DNA of 64,000 nucleotides, taken from NCBI RefSeq assembly GCF_028453695.1, contig NC_135774.1, positions 434,001 through 498,000 on the forward strand, read 5' to 3'. The position numbers were made by a program, and so were the translations under genes. The DNA comes from Augochlora pura. Taxonomy: Eukaryota; Arthropoda; Insecta; Hymenoptera; Halictidae. Shown here in pieces: positions 11,346-23,642 of this stretch. The notes under the pieces were generated by a model, which did not search any database, was not told the origin of the DNA, and saw nothing but the letters and a program-made list of their open reading frames with translations. The first letter of the stretch is position 1. Every line of letters begins with the position of its first letter.

Positions 11346-11402
11346 CACGGAGCCTAATTACTATATTAATTGCCGCCGCCCAGGGTTATCTTATTGATTA
11401 TG
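11346..11402. promoter_or_regulatory. AT-rich homeodomain-core island
   Basis: Within GC-rich flanks this short island carries CTAATTAC, ATTAATTG, TTATCT (GATA-type, inverse) and TTGATTATGG. Such clusters are typical of insect enhancers, but no conservation data are available here. Confidence 0.2.
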
Positions 11403-12330
11403 GCCGCGCCGGATCCCTGGGCGCATGCCACGAGAGAGGGTAACCCCGTTGGCCTGCGATCGATGTACAAAAGATCGGATCGAAAATTAGCAAGCCGGGC
11501 ATGGAACGCGTCGGCGCAGCGCGCGAACTTGTTGTAGCAATTTAAATGGCATGATTTAGTATCGCGACCGCAATATCGTTTATTATTTCGAGGTGTAAAC
11601 GGTCCGATATCCACGGCCACGGCCACGGGGCCCCGAAGCTTCGACCCGCGCGAGCTTTAATGAAACTCGGTTCTTTACGCTTTCCTGCGCCGCGATTGTC
11701 TTCGACGGTTTATTTAATTAACTCTCGATGACGAATCGTCGAGCCTGTACCTACGCGAGAAACATATTTCACTGGTAGGGCACTCGTATCGAAACGACAA
11801 CGAATACTTTACGATACGCGCTTGAAACCGCGCGCACTTTTAGGGAAAGCGCCCCATTCGAATGTCTTCTACGTCGACCAACTAATTAAACGTGTACCCA
11901 AAACCGCGAACAATCTATCCTATTCCATCGAAGAACGATTCGACTGCAATTAATTAGTTTCGATTTAAAAGCTTTGGCTTCTTCAGCCTCGGCCAACATT
12001 CGCCGGCTACCAGCCCGCGTCTCCCCACCTTTTAGGAGGATTAGAGGATCGAGTCGATCTCCTGTTCAACGAACCGTATCGATTCTCGCCGTTATCGGCC
12101 AACGGAACTGTGGGAGCTTCGGTCCGGAAACGGCATTAAACGCGCGCAACGACGGCTGCGAACGTTGGACGTAAAAACTGGTCCGCTTACGATACGCAAA
12201 GTAGCCGGAATGCGGATCGATATTCGATATCGATGTCTCGAAGTTAGCGAATACGGGCGGCCATAATCGGGCGATTCCCATCGAGCCCGCGGCGCGCCGC
12301 GTCACGAGGAACGTTCGCCGAAGCGGCGCG

Positions 12331-12350
12331 TCGACTCGACTCGACTCGAC
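12331..12350. repeat. Pentamer array TCGAC x4
   Basis: Four units of the GAGNC family (GAGTC on the minus strand). Confidence 0.9.
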
Positions 12351-15300
12351 GTGAGAAGTAAAGAGTTCCCACAAACCGCGAACAACTTAGGAGATCCGCG
12401 CGACCTTGATGCCAGCGACGTTGCAGAATCGGCGAGAGACTTGCGCGACCAATCGGCCACGGGATTTCCCATTAAAACTACCTTCGAGACTACCCGGTTC
12501 GAGCTGGGAGCGATGGAAAAGCGTCGAAAGGTTCATCAATTTTGAATAAATTCCCAAAGCAATCCGCAAGAAACACGACATCTCGGCGGTGATATCCGTG
12601 TGATTGTTAGCAATGAAACGCAAGACAAGAGAGAATGACGCTGTTGCGTAACCAGACATCTTCGAACCATTCATCGTTGTTTCAATCGCACGCGAGCCGA
12701 ACGTTAACCATTGTCACGGTCCGATAGCATCGATAACCAGCCTATTATCCAGGAAAAAACGAGCCGGGCCAGGCTGGCCAACGATTAAATCGTACCGATC
12801 GGAGGGTTCGGAGAGAAAGTCGAATCTTCGGAAATTTCTCCAGCGAGCACAAGTACGTATAAATTCCGGAGAGTAGCTGTGGCGTCGCGTCGCGTCGAGC
12901 CGATCGGATCGCGATTCGCGATTCGACTGAAATTCAATTGCACCGTCGCGACCACGCAGGGCCAACGATTCGCCCGCAACAGACGTTACAATTTCAAGAA
13001 CGGTGTATCTCGTGCTGGCGCGCCGATAAAATCTTCGTAAGGCCGGCGATGCTGGTTTCTTTCGCCGATTAATCGACGAAAGTCCCGGCGAAACCTTTGC
13101 CGGGTAATACGACAAGCTTCCCGTGGTCCGTAACAAAAGATCGGAGGGGGGCCGGTGCGGCGCGGCGCGTAGCGGCGGAAACGAAGAGAAAACAGAGACG
13201 GAAAGTTAACCTTTTGCGACGCAACATTGCTACGAAAATTTTCGACAGAATCCTTTTAGCCCCTGTTTTCTGTATGCAATCGAAACGAACGCGAGATACT
13301 TGTCAATTTTCCAAGATTCGCGAGAACCGATCAACAAAGAAGAAACGAATGCAGAAACGAAAGAAATCGTAGACCGAAGGGTTGGAGAGACGGAGAGTAG
13401 AAAGAGAATAGAGAGAGAGAGAGGGAGAGAGAGAGGCAGAGGTCGGCCACGCGGGATCAGAGCGGCGATCGTTAAAGAAATATCGACGTCGTATGCGCCT
13501 CCTTGCGAGCGGTCCACGGCGAATACGCCGGAACAGTATCTGTAATGCGATCGCTTTGGCACTGTATGGCGATAGCATCATTAACCCGGTGCGCACCGAA
13601 CACTGAATAAGATCTTGTTACGCGATATCCGGCCGAGGAGGGACCGAGGGACCGAGGTACCCGCGGTCGCCCTGGACTCCCTCGCGGCTGCACAATACCC
13701 GCTAATTAAACGACCGGGCAGACCCGCCACCGCAGATACCAGAGCGCGATTGCTTTGTTTTCCTGGCGGGACCACGCCACGCTTCCGCGGCCAAATTAAT
13801 TGGAGACGAGAAAATAAATAGAGAAGCTCGCCCGTTTTTGACCAACAGCCGCAGACGCCTCTCACGCGGGCTGGGCTACCGGTCGGTCCGCCGCGCCGTC
13901 CCCCCTTCCCGAGCCGACGACGCATAAGTTGGCCAACTTGCGCTTTGCGACGTTAAACCTATCGGAAGAGGTCCGCAAGACTGAATTTATTTCGAGCAAC
14001 GTTCGGAAAGGTTTTTTCGCAGAAAGATCGAGGCTCCGGCGTCTTTGAGAGAAACAAGATCGGAATAGTTTATGCGGTCGACTCGAGATCGTGGCAGAAG
14101 TGGCCTCTGTCCGGCTGGGGAGCAGGACAACCGAGTCAACTTGGCCGCTCTTAATCCTGTCCACCGCCTGCTGACGGAGTCTTTAAATTTCACGGGCATC
14201 GACGCGCTAATCGCGGTAGTCCAAGGCGAACCTCCGCTCCTCGCTTCGGAGCGGCGCGGAATGAAAACATTTCCAGCCGAGGAGCAGTGCCACTCTGTCC
14301 GAGAAAGGAGTCTCGACTGCCGGTAAATCGTCGTTCGATCACGGCGAAGGCGCTTAATTGGCGGTATCGGCGACTCGACCAGTCAAAGGGTCGCGAAAAT
14401 CGGCACGCGGTCGAAGGAGCTTGTCATTCGTCGGAATGACGGACTCGCCGACGCTCGCGTCGCCGTGACGCGCGTCTCGTTCTTTTTTGCGCCGACGATC
14501 AACCCGTGGAATCTCGCGCATAGAGCCTCCGAATCGACATCCTTCCCTAGGCTAGGTCCGTCCGGAATCGCGAGTCGGGACTCGCGGCAGTTTTGTTACT
14601 CGCGTTGGACGTTCCACCCCGGGCACGGTTCGGCAGCCGACGAGGGCAAAAAGCCCCCCCGACAGGAGATTCCTTCGAATCGAGACGAATCGTTCGCTGG
14701 ATGGTGCGACGTCGTCTAACCCGACGCTCGGAATGTCTCCCTTCTTGCGCCGCTCCTCGATTTCGAAACTGGACGTTCCACCTATTGTTTCCCAAAGTAC
14801 CGAAACCGTGTATCGCACAGTCGAAAAACAACACCGAGTAATATTAGACCGAGAATTTATTTCCAAGTTGCCCATCCTGCACCGGTTGCGCGTAATTTCC
14901 GTCTAGAACTTTCAATTCGATTATTGAAGAGGAACAGAGCGCGCGACCGACGCTTCGCCAGGGCGGACACTTGGTCGCGTGCCGCCTGGGTTCGGGAAAA
15001 CAGGTGCCTAGTCTGCTGGCAGCGTTGGATAGCGCAACGCGGTGATACGGCGCCTTTAGGCGACTCGGTGTCTGGACTATTTAAAGGTCGCGCGCAGTCC
15101 CTGCCTTTTGCCTTCGAATCGCTCTATTCGAATGGATCGCTGGCCTTGGGGCTTGGCTGCCAGTTGCGCTAGAGACTTTTGCGTGGCTACCAAGCGGTGC
15201 CGCTGAACGCTGCCAATGTTCCAATCAAATGCTCCACGGCGACTGGCGCGACGGCCTTCGGCCTTAGGGCTTTGAACATTAGACGGAGTATTAGGAGTAT

Positions 15301-15532
15301 GTTCCGTTCGAGTTAAGAAAAATATCACGTTTCGGAATAATCTTTGGTCTTTGAAAAAAAAAACTTCGAAAATAAAATAGAAATTCGCCGCCTCAAGAAA
15401 TGGGGCACAGCATACTCCACGATCAATTGGAAAGAAATATAACTAGTCTGTAAACCATAGCCAGGTCAATGAAAGCAAAGGCGAAACCGCCGAATTGATT
15501 AAAAGATAAAGAACGGTGCATTTAAATCAAAG

Positions 15533-15554
15533 CCAACGAACGAACGAACGAACG
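15533..15554. repeat. Tetramer array CGAA x5
   Basis: Five and a half units of CGAA. Confidence 0.9.
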
Positions 15555-15874
15555 AGCGTACCGAATCGAAACGATACTTTCGTGACGAAGAAAAATTGCT
15601 ACGTTGAGCCAACACCTGACGAACGCATGGTCGATGGTTACCGAGTAAAAAGATCGAGGTTAACTTCGGCTTGCGCCGAACCCGATGAACATGTAAACGC
15701 AGCTGCAGGCCCCAAAGGTCCGATCTCGAACACGAGCAACAATCAACGACGATGTGATCGCGGGAGGACGCGACGCAACGATCCGCGAACGAACCGCTCC
15801 GATCGCAACCTGTACTTAGGTCGCACGACCAACGCACCCCCGAGGACTCGACATTGCGATAGTAATTGCGAGCC

Positions 15875-15927
15875 TCCGCCTTCGCCATCGCCATCGCCTT
15901 CGCCTTCGCCTTCGCCTTCGCCTTCGG
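15875..15927. repeat. Hexamer array GCCTTC/GCCATC
   Basis: About nine 6-bp units, two of them GCCATC. The array makes long Ser-Pro frames on the plus strand and Glu-Gly frames on the minus strand. Confidence 0.95.
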
Positions 15928-16549
15928 AGGGGCCAGAAACCGGATCACCCGTTCGATCCAGATCGAGGATCACGGTCTCGCAGCGAGCAGCGCGTCGAGC
16001 CTCCTGGCTAAAGGTCGCGCGAAGAGGGACCTCCACCACTTTGAGCTTTGCTTTCGTTATATGTACGTCCCAAATACGTAGAAACGGTGCATGAAATTCT
16101 ACAATGCGGCAGCCAAAGAATCTAAAGCTGGTTAAACCTTGGATTATTTGAATCGAAGGTTTCGAGGAAATCCGCAGCCCGACGAGAGAGAGAGCATCGT
16201 CTCACGGTGCAACCCTTCTTCTTCCATCGCCTTCGAAAGGATCGCCGGTCCAGGGGCAATAAAACGCCGTCTCATTTGTAGCGGCGGCAAAAAGCGACAG
16301 CCACGGTGCCATTTTCAGCAGCCGAAAGAAAAGCCGAGCACGGAGCAGCGAGAGGAGCATCGCGACCGCGCAATCATTGCCAACAAATTAACATCGGCCG
16401 AATCAATCCCGTAGCAATCAGTCGACAAAAAGGTTCGCCGAGAAGGGGGCCGGGACAGGAGAGGACGGAAACGTCTCGGACGCTCGTAACAGCCGCCATT
16501 TTAGGCTATCCTACTTCGAACAGCTCAATCCGCGAGGCGATCATTTTTT

Positions 16550-16612
16550 CTCGGGCTCGGCTCGGCTCGGGCTCGGGCTCGAGTTCGTTGGCGAGGGCGA
16601 GGGCGAGGGCGC
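16550..16612. repeat. Two adjacent hexamer arrays
   Basis: GGGCTC-type units (16550-16580) are followed within 10 bp by GGCGAG-type units (16590-16612). Confidence 0.9.
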
Positions 16613-16920
16613 GGTGGCTTTTTATCATCGCCGGTTTTTCATCGACGTTCGCGAAGAAGGAACAAGATAAATGGTCGCGTGAGCTGAATGGCCGGCGGGC
16701 TGGTGCCCGGGGCGCGCAATCAGCCGAGCACAATGCGTTCCTCTGTAAACCGGAATACGTCACAGTTAATGGTCCGCCTCGAACCCGTTATCCCGAGGAC
16801 TCCACTCGGGCCGTCCGAGAGGGGCCGTTCGGGGGAAAAGAAAAGCAAGAGGACGCGACGCGAAGGGAAAACGAAGGGAAAAGAGCGGCACCGCGCTGCT
16901 CGAGTCGTATCTATGCCAGG

Positions 16921-16955
16921 CCCGAGCCCGAGCCCGAGCCCGAGCCCTAGCCCGA
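16921..16955. repeat. Hexamer array CCCGAG x5
   Basis: Five to six units, with one CCCTAG variant; same family as 10459-10491. Confidence 0.95.
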
Positions 16956-17692
16956 GGCGCAGGAAGATATGCGGTTGCAGGTTGCGGCAAAGGTCGTCGG
17001 GAGGCTCCGAGGTGAGGAGTTCCCACACTTCGGAGTTGCCTCGAGCGCTGGAAGCGCATGGGTCAGAGACGCCTGCGCGAGCCTCGAGCGGCGATCGCGA
17101 TCAAACTAATGTTACACGAGACTAGCTGCGGAACTTTCAATCGGAACTTTCAACAAGTTGGAATGCTCGTTTCCGCCGACATCCGAAAGCTGTTCTAAAT
17201 GGAACGTTCTTTTTTCTGCGGATGCGCCACGCTCTTCTTCCTCGACGCCTTTGCAATGGCTGAAACGCATCGAGATCCGCGATTCGCTCGCTTAAGAAAT
17301 CCGTTCGATCATTTTCTACGAAAGAGTAACTGTACACGAGTTACCTTTAAACGTAAAGTTTGAATGCTCTTGGACGGAAGGGTGAGAGACCGAAGAGGAG
17401 TCGATGCCTCGTGTAACAGTGTCCGCGAGTGGCTCGGGGCTTCGAGCTCGGAGCTGTGGGTTCCGAGCCGGGGCTCGGCAGTGGCGCGTGCAGGACGCGA
17501 TCGTGTCGCGCTCCTGCTCGCGCTCCATGGTCCCCTCTCCTTCTCGTTCCTTCGTTCATCGGTCTCCTTTCCGCTTCGTCAGCCAGAGCGCTTCTCGCGT
17601 TCGGTCGGGTCCCTTCCACGGAGTGTCTTTCGACCGTTCTTCTCCTTTTTCTTTCGATTTTGCTGCTCCTTGCCGCGCTGCGATGGAGAGGC

Positions 17693-17724
<32 letters not shown>
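17693..17724. repeat. Hexamer array GAGGAC x5
   Basis: Five perfect units. One frame reads Glu-Asp, another Arg-Thr. It lies upstream of a leucine-rich frame that ends near 17830. Confidence 0.95.
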
Positions 17725-18465
17725 GCTCTCACCGTCACCGTCCCACCGCCTCCGCTCGACTACGGCCGCCGCGGCTCGTGCTGGTCTTGCTGCTCCCGCT
17801 GCTCTTGCTCTACCTAGCAGACTCCCATTGACGTAGGTAGCCGGGATCTTGAATATTCAGGCACCCCTGCCGCGTCCGACGAACCCGGGTGAAACCATTT
17901 CGGTAACGACGGAGCTTCCCCTCGATATCATTTTCTGAACCAACCGCTAGTTTCCGTCCTGAAAAATTCGACGAAATCCTTGGGAACGTTTCGTCGAAAG
18001 AAGAAACCCGAAATACTTCGTCGACCACTCGGCTCATCCGATCGTCGATGAAAATGAAAGTATGAAATGATTTTAATCGGAAGTAGTCGTCGTCGTCCAC
18101 GTAACTGGCTTTCAAGAATCGTTTTCTCTTCGGCCTCGCGTTCTTGCTCCCGTTCTTGTTTCGCCGTCCTAGTTCCTTTTTTCCCGACCACGGTAATTCT
18201 CCGTGGCAAGGAGAAGCAGACGAAGACGAAACGCGCGGAAAATGCCGCGAGCACCGTTTCGAGTCCACGCGCGTTCAATCCGCCGCGAAATCGCCACAGA
18301 GGGACAAAGAGAATCGATCCGAGCATCCAGGGAGCGCGAACGCCGGCGGCGTTTCGGCGAACGAGTCTTCTTATCGTGGGACACGTAAGGCTCTTGACAA
18401 ATCGCCTCGTTAAGCTGGATAGTTACGCCAGTGCTCCTAGGCAAGGCGCGTGGCTGGAATGCGGC

Positions 18466-18518
18466 GCGGCAGCGGCAGCGGCAGCGGTCGCGGCCCCGCG
18501 CTGTCGCTGTCGCTGTCG
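18466..18518. repeat. GGCAGC then GCTGTC hexamer arrays
   Basis: GGCAGC units (18466-18487) are followed after a short spacer by GCTGTC units (18499-18518). Confidence 0.85.
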
Positions 18519-18890
18519 CGAGCGACTGAAACGCGCCGCGGCCAATAGGAATCGAGGAAATGCGAACCAAGCTTGCCCGGTCGCGCGACTCGCCGCTGTC
18601 CGATCGAATCAACCTCTTCGACTCTAAGAACGCGTCTCTTTTCTAACGCTGTTTTGGTATCGAGGGCCATTGAACGCCGCGCCCGGCTGCTCTCGGATGA
18701 TTCGTTCAAATTGTCGCATGATTTGTAAGCAAATTTCAATTTTGCTCGTTAGGACTGCAATTATACGACCGTCGAAGAGCAGCAATCCTTCAAGAGTTCC
18801 AACAACCAGAGGTCACCAACCATGCTCCTTGATCCGACGTACCTGTTGAGCGGCGATTAGGAAATAAACCGGACCGGACATAGCTGGCGG

Positions 18891-18935
18891 GCGAGGCGAG
18901 GCGAGGCGAGGCGAGGCGAGGCGAGGCGAGGCGAG
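18891..18935. repeat. Pentamer array GCGAG x9
   Basis: Nine perfect units of the GAGNC family (GAGGC). Confidence 0.97.
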
Positions 18936-19105
18936 CAGGCTCCCCGCTACAAGCTGTGTCCTTTAATCAGCGATACTATACAGCAGGCCGAGAGCAGGGT
19001 GCTTAATAAGAGAGACCGACTTAATTACGAGGATATATGGCGAATAACGGAGGCGAGTCCCTTCGAGTAGCGCGCGCGCGCCTCTATATCGAACCGAAAG
19101 CCTCG

Positions 19106-19113
19106 ATTTGCAT
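19106..19113. promoter_or_regulatory. POU octamer ATTTGCAT
   Basis: Inverse of ATGCAAAT, the consensus for POU-domain factors. It is one of seven octamers in the window. Confidence 0.25.
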
Positions 19114-20015
19114 ACCGTGCCGTTCTCTTCTCTTCTCTTCTCTTTCTCCCTGATTCTCCTCTCCCGCGAATAAACCACGTCGGCCACCGTTCCTTCCCTT
19201 TCTCCGTTCGCCCGTTTTTCGCCGAGATACCCTTCCCGTCGTGGTCGTGGTCGTGGCTCCGGGCGACGCGCCGCGACGACACACGCGCGCCTCCTCGACA
19301 GAAATATTATTCCGACTCGCAGAAATTCCGGTACGCGCCGTTCCTTTTCGGCTTAACGACTCGCCTAATGAACGTTAATGTCCAAGGGCACGGATCCTGC
19401 GATTCCGGCGCGGCGCAGCGCCGCCGCGATACATGCACCTATACGTGCATATATTGCCGCTGCCGCCCGCTTCCACCTTTTCCCTCGATGTCTCCTTTTC
19501 CACCCCCCTTTGCCTCCGTTCCTCTCGATTCGTTATTCGTCCTCCTATCGATGCTCGACGAGATTCGGAGGCCGGCTGAATCAGGTGGTAAGAATGCCGT
19601 TGGTCTCTCGCTAATTGGTCGCTGGAACCGTCGCTTACGGGGATGGAAATCATCCAATGTGATTTTCCAAGTCTTCGCATCGTAGGTGTGTCAATTTTAA
19701 ACGAGCTCCGCCGGACGCTGAATTTTTCCACGCACGAAGGACACATTCTCGGCTCGCAGGAAGTCGATCGGAGAAAGAAAGGTTTCTACGATTCCAGCAC
19801 AAACACCGAAGAGCCGCGGATTCGCGCGATGATATTCGCGTGCGATAAAACAGAGGGAACATTTCGATGGGCTCGCATCGAATCGAACGAAACGCCCTTA
19901 TGGTTCGTGCTCGGCAAAGGAGCGAAACGAAAAAAAGAAGTAGAAAGGCGCGAAGCGAGCATTCGAGGGCGACACCTCTACTTGGCGAAGCGACGCGACG
20001 CGACGCGAGGCATAG

Positions 20016-20067
20016 GCGAGGCGAGGCGAGGCGAGGCGAGGCGAGGCAAGGCGAGGCGAAGCGAGGC
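20016..20067. repeat. Pentamer array GCGAG with variants
   Basis: About ten units of GAGGC with GCAAG and GCGAA variants near the end. A short GACGC run lies just before it (19991-20008). Confidence 0.95.
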
Positions 20068-20373
20068 CATCGATACCTGGCCACGAATCATGATTTATGT
20101 AGTGGTACCAGGCTATATGGCCCAGGGTGTATCATTGTTGCCATCACAATGGCACGAAATGCAATACTCGTACTCTATCGGGTGCGCTTTCGCATAATGT
20201 GTCATAAATAGGCGGCACGGAACGCCGGCTCGCATACCGTGCTGAAACAATAACCATTGTGGTGGATGGTGGCCACTACCTGTAGGCTCGCCACCGAGTC
20301 GACTACGCGAAGCGCAAGATTTTTATCTAGAAGGAACCTTGACGCGCAGGTGGTCTTATCAGCCCGACGAAAC

Positions 20374-20408
20374 GAGGTGAGGCGAGGCGAGGCGAGGCGC
20401 GGCGCGGC
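20374..20408. repeat. Pentamer array GGCGA passing into GGCGC
   Basis: A GAGGC run that changes in its last units to GGCGC, linking two of the pentamer families in one array. Confidence 0.92.
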
Positions 20409-21192
20409 CAGAGATGCCTACGGTTCGGCGACTATTGACAAAGGTCGGGAATCCTGTTCAGATTTTATCCAATATTCTTCTTTCCGTGATTCGAACAACT
20501 CGATTATCTCGTTTCACCTGTTTCGACGCGGCACGCCTCGGATCAGCTCATTTTAATTTCTGCTATTGGTATCCAGCTGCATCCGTTTCGAGAGTAATTA
20601 GCGATCCCGTTTAAGCGGTACAGCGTCGCGCGCTTCAATTAACATATTCGCCGACCCTTTGCTCGTGCTCGTGCACGCGCTCGCGCTCGCGCGCATCCGA
20701 GTTACATTTCTCGTTCGCTTCTGCGTCTTCTGCACGCCAACTGGGATCTAGGTGATTTTCATAAAACTCGGAGCGTCGACCATTTTCGTAAATCAGACTT
20801 TCCCAGGGTCGAGGAATGAACCGAAAGCAGCCAAGGGAAAACTGGTAGAGCAGATACATTGAAAGATTACGAGCTGCCCTGGGCGCGGTGGATGCTTCGG
20901 ATTTCGATCGGCTGATCCGAAATTGAAAGCGCGTAAAGGCGAGGCGCGGCGCTCGCGATCGAGGAGCAAACGCGCGGCAAAAAGTCCGACGATCGAAGGG
21001 AGCACTTTATCTGGAAAGAAGCCCAGCGGAACCGAAACTTCGATTTAACGGTAAGGTCTCTGCGGTCGATCGTTTAGTTTTGCGCGCGATCCACCTTTTT
21101 GGATGACGATCGTGTTTGCGGTCGCGAGCTAGCGATGCGTGAACTCGCCTGGTCGAAGAACACGCGATCGAACGGAGCATCGCCGCGTCGAA

Positions 21193-21220
21193 GCCGAGTG
21201 CCGAGTGCCGAGTGCCGAGT
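21193..21220. repeat. Heptamer array GCCGAGT x4
   Basis: Four perfect 7-bp units. Confidence 0.95.
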
Positions 21221-21953
21221 ACAACAGAAATTTGCTGCCGGCCCGATCGCAAAACCTCCATTATTTCGCAACTTTTTCACCCGGCTATCTGCTCAGACCG
21301 CAACCTTGTATCGATCATTTCTTGCCGGTGGGTTTTGTCGCGTTGCCATTGGTCGGCCACGGTAGCGCTGCACTCAATTTTCGATCTTATTGTTCCGCGA
21401 AACGCGGTCGACAGGATCCCGGCGCATCCTCGACATTGTGATATATATTTTCTTTGCGCGGGTTCTTTGATCGTCGATGGTTTCGTTTAGGGAACTTGCC
21501 GACTGTATTATCGTGGATTACGAAAGCGCTTCCACGGATATCAAATATACAGTCTCCGTAGACCTCGTCGTCCAGTTTTTTTCATCCTGCGTCGTCCTAA
21601 ACGCAGGATCCTTGATAAGACTCCGTTCACTTTCCTTGTTGGAACAAAACATAGTTAAAATACGAAGCGCTGAGAACGAACGGCGTCAAAGTCGTATCTA
21701 GAACGTCATCCTCGTTTCCAGATTCTGCTGCGTCCGCGACGTGGAACTCCGCGACGACGGTCGACCGATGACCGACTGCCGCGCTCGCGAGTGTGGGTGT
21801 TGGAATCCTTTCAGAGGATGTTGAGGATGGTTTACGGGCTTGCGAGGCCCCGACCTTGTCCGCCGCGGCTAAAGGTCGAAACATGGCCAACTGCGGGCAT
21901 TATTAGATGGTATCGCGTTCATCGTACGATCCGTGTTGTCTTGTTCCAGCAGT

Positions 21954-21981
21954 GGCGCGGCGCGGCGCAGCGCGGCGCGGC
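21954..21981. repeat. GGCGC pentamer array
   Basis: About five units of the GGCGC family with one A interruption. Confidence 0.93.
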
Positions 21982-23045
21982 ATGGCCGTGGCAGAGAACG
22001 CTCGGCAAAACGCGGCGATAAGAACACGAAAGCGTGGAGCAAGTCGTAATGCGAATTCGAGCGCGATACGGTTCGACTTTTATTCGCGCGTCGCGACGAT
22101 CGAATATTTAAACGATCTTTTGGCAGATCGATCCGCAGGGATCCGCGACCCAATGGTATCGATAAATCAGTGAAGCGATTTAAGAAATCGACCGACGTTT
22201 CAACGAAAGTAGCTTAAACACCTGAATGGGAAAGCGTGTCGATAAGAAAATCCAGGATGCGTGGTAATACTTGATTGACTTAAAACGAGTCGGTTCGTTG
22301 CAAGCGATTTCAGCGAGCAGCCTCTCTCTCGGCTCGAATTTCATTCAGGTGAACGCGTCATGCTCGACCTCTGCTCGCTATTCTCGGAACCGCGATCGCG
22401 CGAGCATAGATCACGCGTTGTAGGTCTTAACCTACGCTCGTTCTACCATGCATCGCAGGTTCCGATCGTCTTCTAACCTCCAAGTTCCAGCAAATTGTCG
22501 TCTAGATCGAAACGGTGCGACACGATTCCGCCCGCGTAAAACCGAGCAGCTTCAACGAATTCGATTCAGCGATTTTGAATTTTGAGCAGAGTACGATCGT
22601 GTGCGCGGTGAAAGCACGCTCGATGCCGCAGGGTGAACACGGTGTTAGGGTCGCCGTGTCGCGGCGAGACGCAACGGTTCGCGAGCGGAAAAGTGACGGA
22701 GTCGTTGGCAGCGCGACGGTATCCCCGATAAGCCGGCAATTAGGCTGCATACGCGAGTCGACGAAATATCGATAAACGCGGACATGACTCAAACGCCGTG
22801 TCACCGCAGGGAAAGAGAGAAGTTGGCGTCATCGCGCCGCAACAAGGATTGACTCATGCGCGTGGGCTAGGTATGCGAAACGCGTGCGAAGAACGGCGCG
22901 AGAAATGACATGGTGCGGCGCGGAGCGGCGTGTTCCCGCGCTTTCTGGGACACCGATAAATCCGCGCGCGGTCTGCGCGACCCCGGCGCACCGCGCCGCA
23001 CCGCACCGCGTCGCAAGCCAATCGCGTTGATATTCGTATCGGTGA

Positions 23046-23081
23046 CGGCGGCGGCGGCGGCGGCAGCGGCGGCGGCGGCGC
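23046..23081. repeat. (GGC)n trinucleotide run x12
   Basis: Twelve GGC/GCG triplets with one AGC interruption. It is the longest triplet run in the window; it encodes Ala or Gly runs in frames that are otherwise unremarkable. Confidence 0.95.
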
Positions 23082-23225
23082 TCCCGGACAAAGAACAAAA
23101 GGCGAGCTAGGCATTTGTCCAAGCGAACCTTCTTTCGTATGTAATGTAGTGCTTTCAATCGTTGCGTTGCCTGCAGATACCGTGGACAATCGGACGACAG
23201 ATCCTACCGTAAATCTTTTTTTTAG

Positions 23226-23642
23226 TATCGGTATTCCACGATGCCGCGAATAGGTGAAAAGTTGCGGAAGCGACTAGAAACGATGGAATGCGATCGAACG
23301 GAATTGCAGGAACAAATGCTTCCTTTATTCATCGATTGCAACAAACAGAAAATTCTTTCATTCCTTGATATTTCCGCCGCGACGAGTCTACTCGTTGTTC
23401 ACGGTAAAGAGTGCAATGAAAATGCGTTGAGAATAGAAATCTGGATGATAATACGACGATACCTGCTGGAGAGAGAAGCGAAAAGAAAACGACTCGATTC
23501 GCTTCGAGGCGGCAGAAAACGGCGGCACCACGAGCACGCAAGATGGGTTGCAGATGCACAGGCGCCGCACAAGTTTGACCAAGAGAGGCAACTTCCTTCC
23601 AAATTCTCTGCATCTTTTCCGAACCGTATTTCTGATACTTGA
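23226..23642 (+). CDS. Unrecognised ORF behind a strong acceptor (possible terminal exon)
   Basis: The run CTTTTTTTTAG is a good acceptor. Directly after it a frame stays open for 138 codons to the stop at 23640-23642; its first ATG is at 23241. The protein is unlike the Arg/Ser/Pro output of the surrounding repeats. It has a helical, coiled-coil-like start (EKLRKRLETM, then TELQEQML), a hydrophobic middle with SLLVVHG, and a basic second half (EREAKRKR, GGRKRRHH). I recognise no domain. No AATAAA was noticed within a few hundred bases, and minus-strand frames are open too. It could be a chance ORF, a last exon, or a relic of a mobile element. Confidence 0.2.
   Translation, partial: YRYSTMPRIGEKLRKRLETMECDRTELQEQMLPLFIDCNKQKILSFLDISAATSLLVVHGKECNENALRIEIWMIIRRYLLEREAKRKRLDSLRGGRKRRHHEHARWVADAQAPHKFDQERQLPSKFSASFPNRISDT

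Larger units (their letters stand above)
5601..11700. other. Non-coding stretch rich in tandem arrays
   Basis: No supportable gene. Arrays of 4-, 5-, 6-, 7- and 8-bp units are dense here (listed separately), and a pyrimidine-rich block fills about 7793-8011. Between 8330 and 9780 the sequence is unremarkable apart from a GTCGC array at 8764-8784. A possible 42-bp micro-exon at 7594-7635 and an AT-rich homeodomain-core island at 11346-11402 are listed on their own lines. Confidence 0.6.
11701..18000. other. Non-coding stretch, hexamer arrays in second half
   Basis: No supportable gene. From 11700 to 15480 the sequence is mixed, with few repeats: a purine-rich patch at 13377-13440 and an AT-rich patch near 15340-15500 containing a run of ten A at 15354-15363. 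From 15870 to 17800 hexamer arrays (GCCTTC, GGGCTC, GGCGAG, GCCCGA, GAGGAC) produce long low-complexity frames on both strands. The frame ending near 17836 runs into a GTAGGT at 17832 that could be a splice donor, but its protein is Arg/Gly/Leu/Pro low complexity and I do not call it a gene. Confidence 0.6.

Noticed and set aside
16777..16800. GGGTTCGAG on the minus strand, like a tRNA B box
   Set aside because: No matching T stem, no A box and no acceptor stem at tRNA distance.
17364..17836. Leucine-rich frame resembling a signal peptide (LVLVLLLPLLLLYLA) with GTAGGT behind it
   Set aside because: The frame contains the GAGGAC array, the hydrophobic run is at the wrong end and is followed at once by a stop; looks like CTG/CTC-rich chance sequence.
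20139..20154. Hairpin TGCCAT/ATGGCA as a microRNA
   Set aside because: Stem is only 6 bp; no 60-80 nt foldback and no known microRNA seed recognised.
20217..20360. Minus-strand open frame through CAG|GTAGTG
   Set aside because: No acceptor, frame runs back into the GCGAG array, donor is weak.
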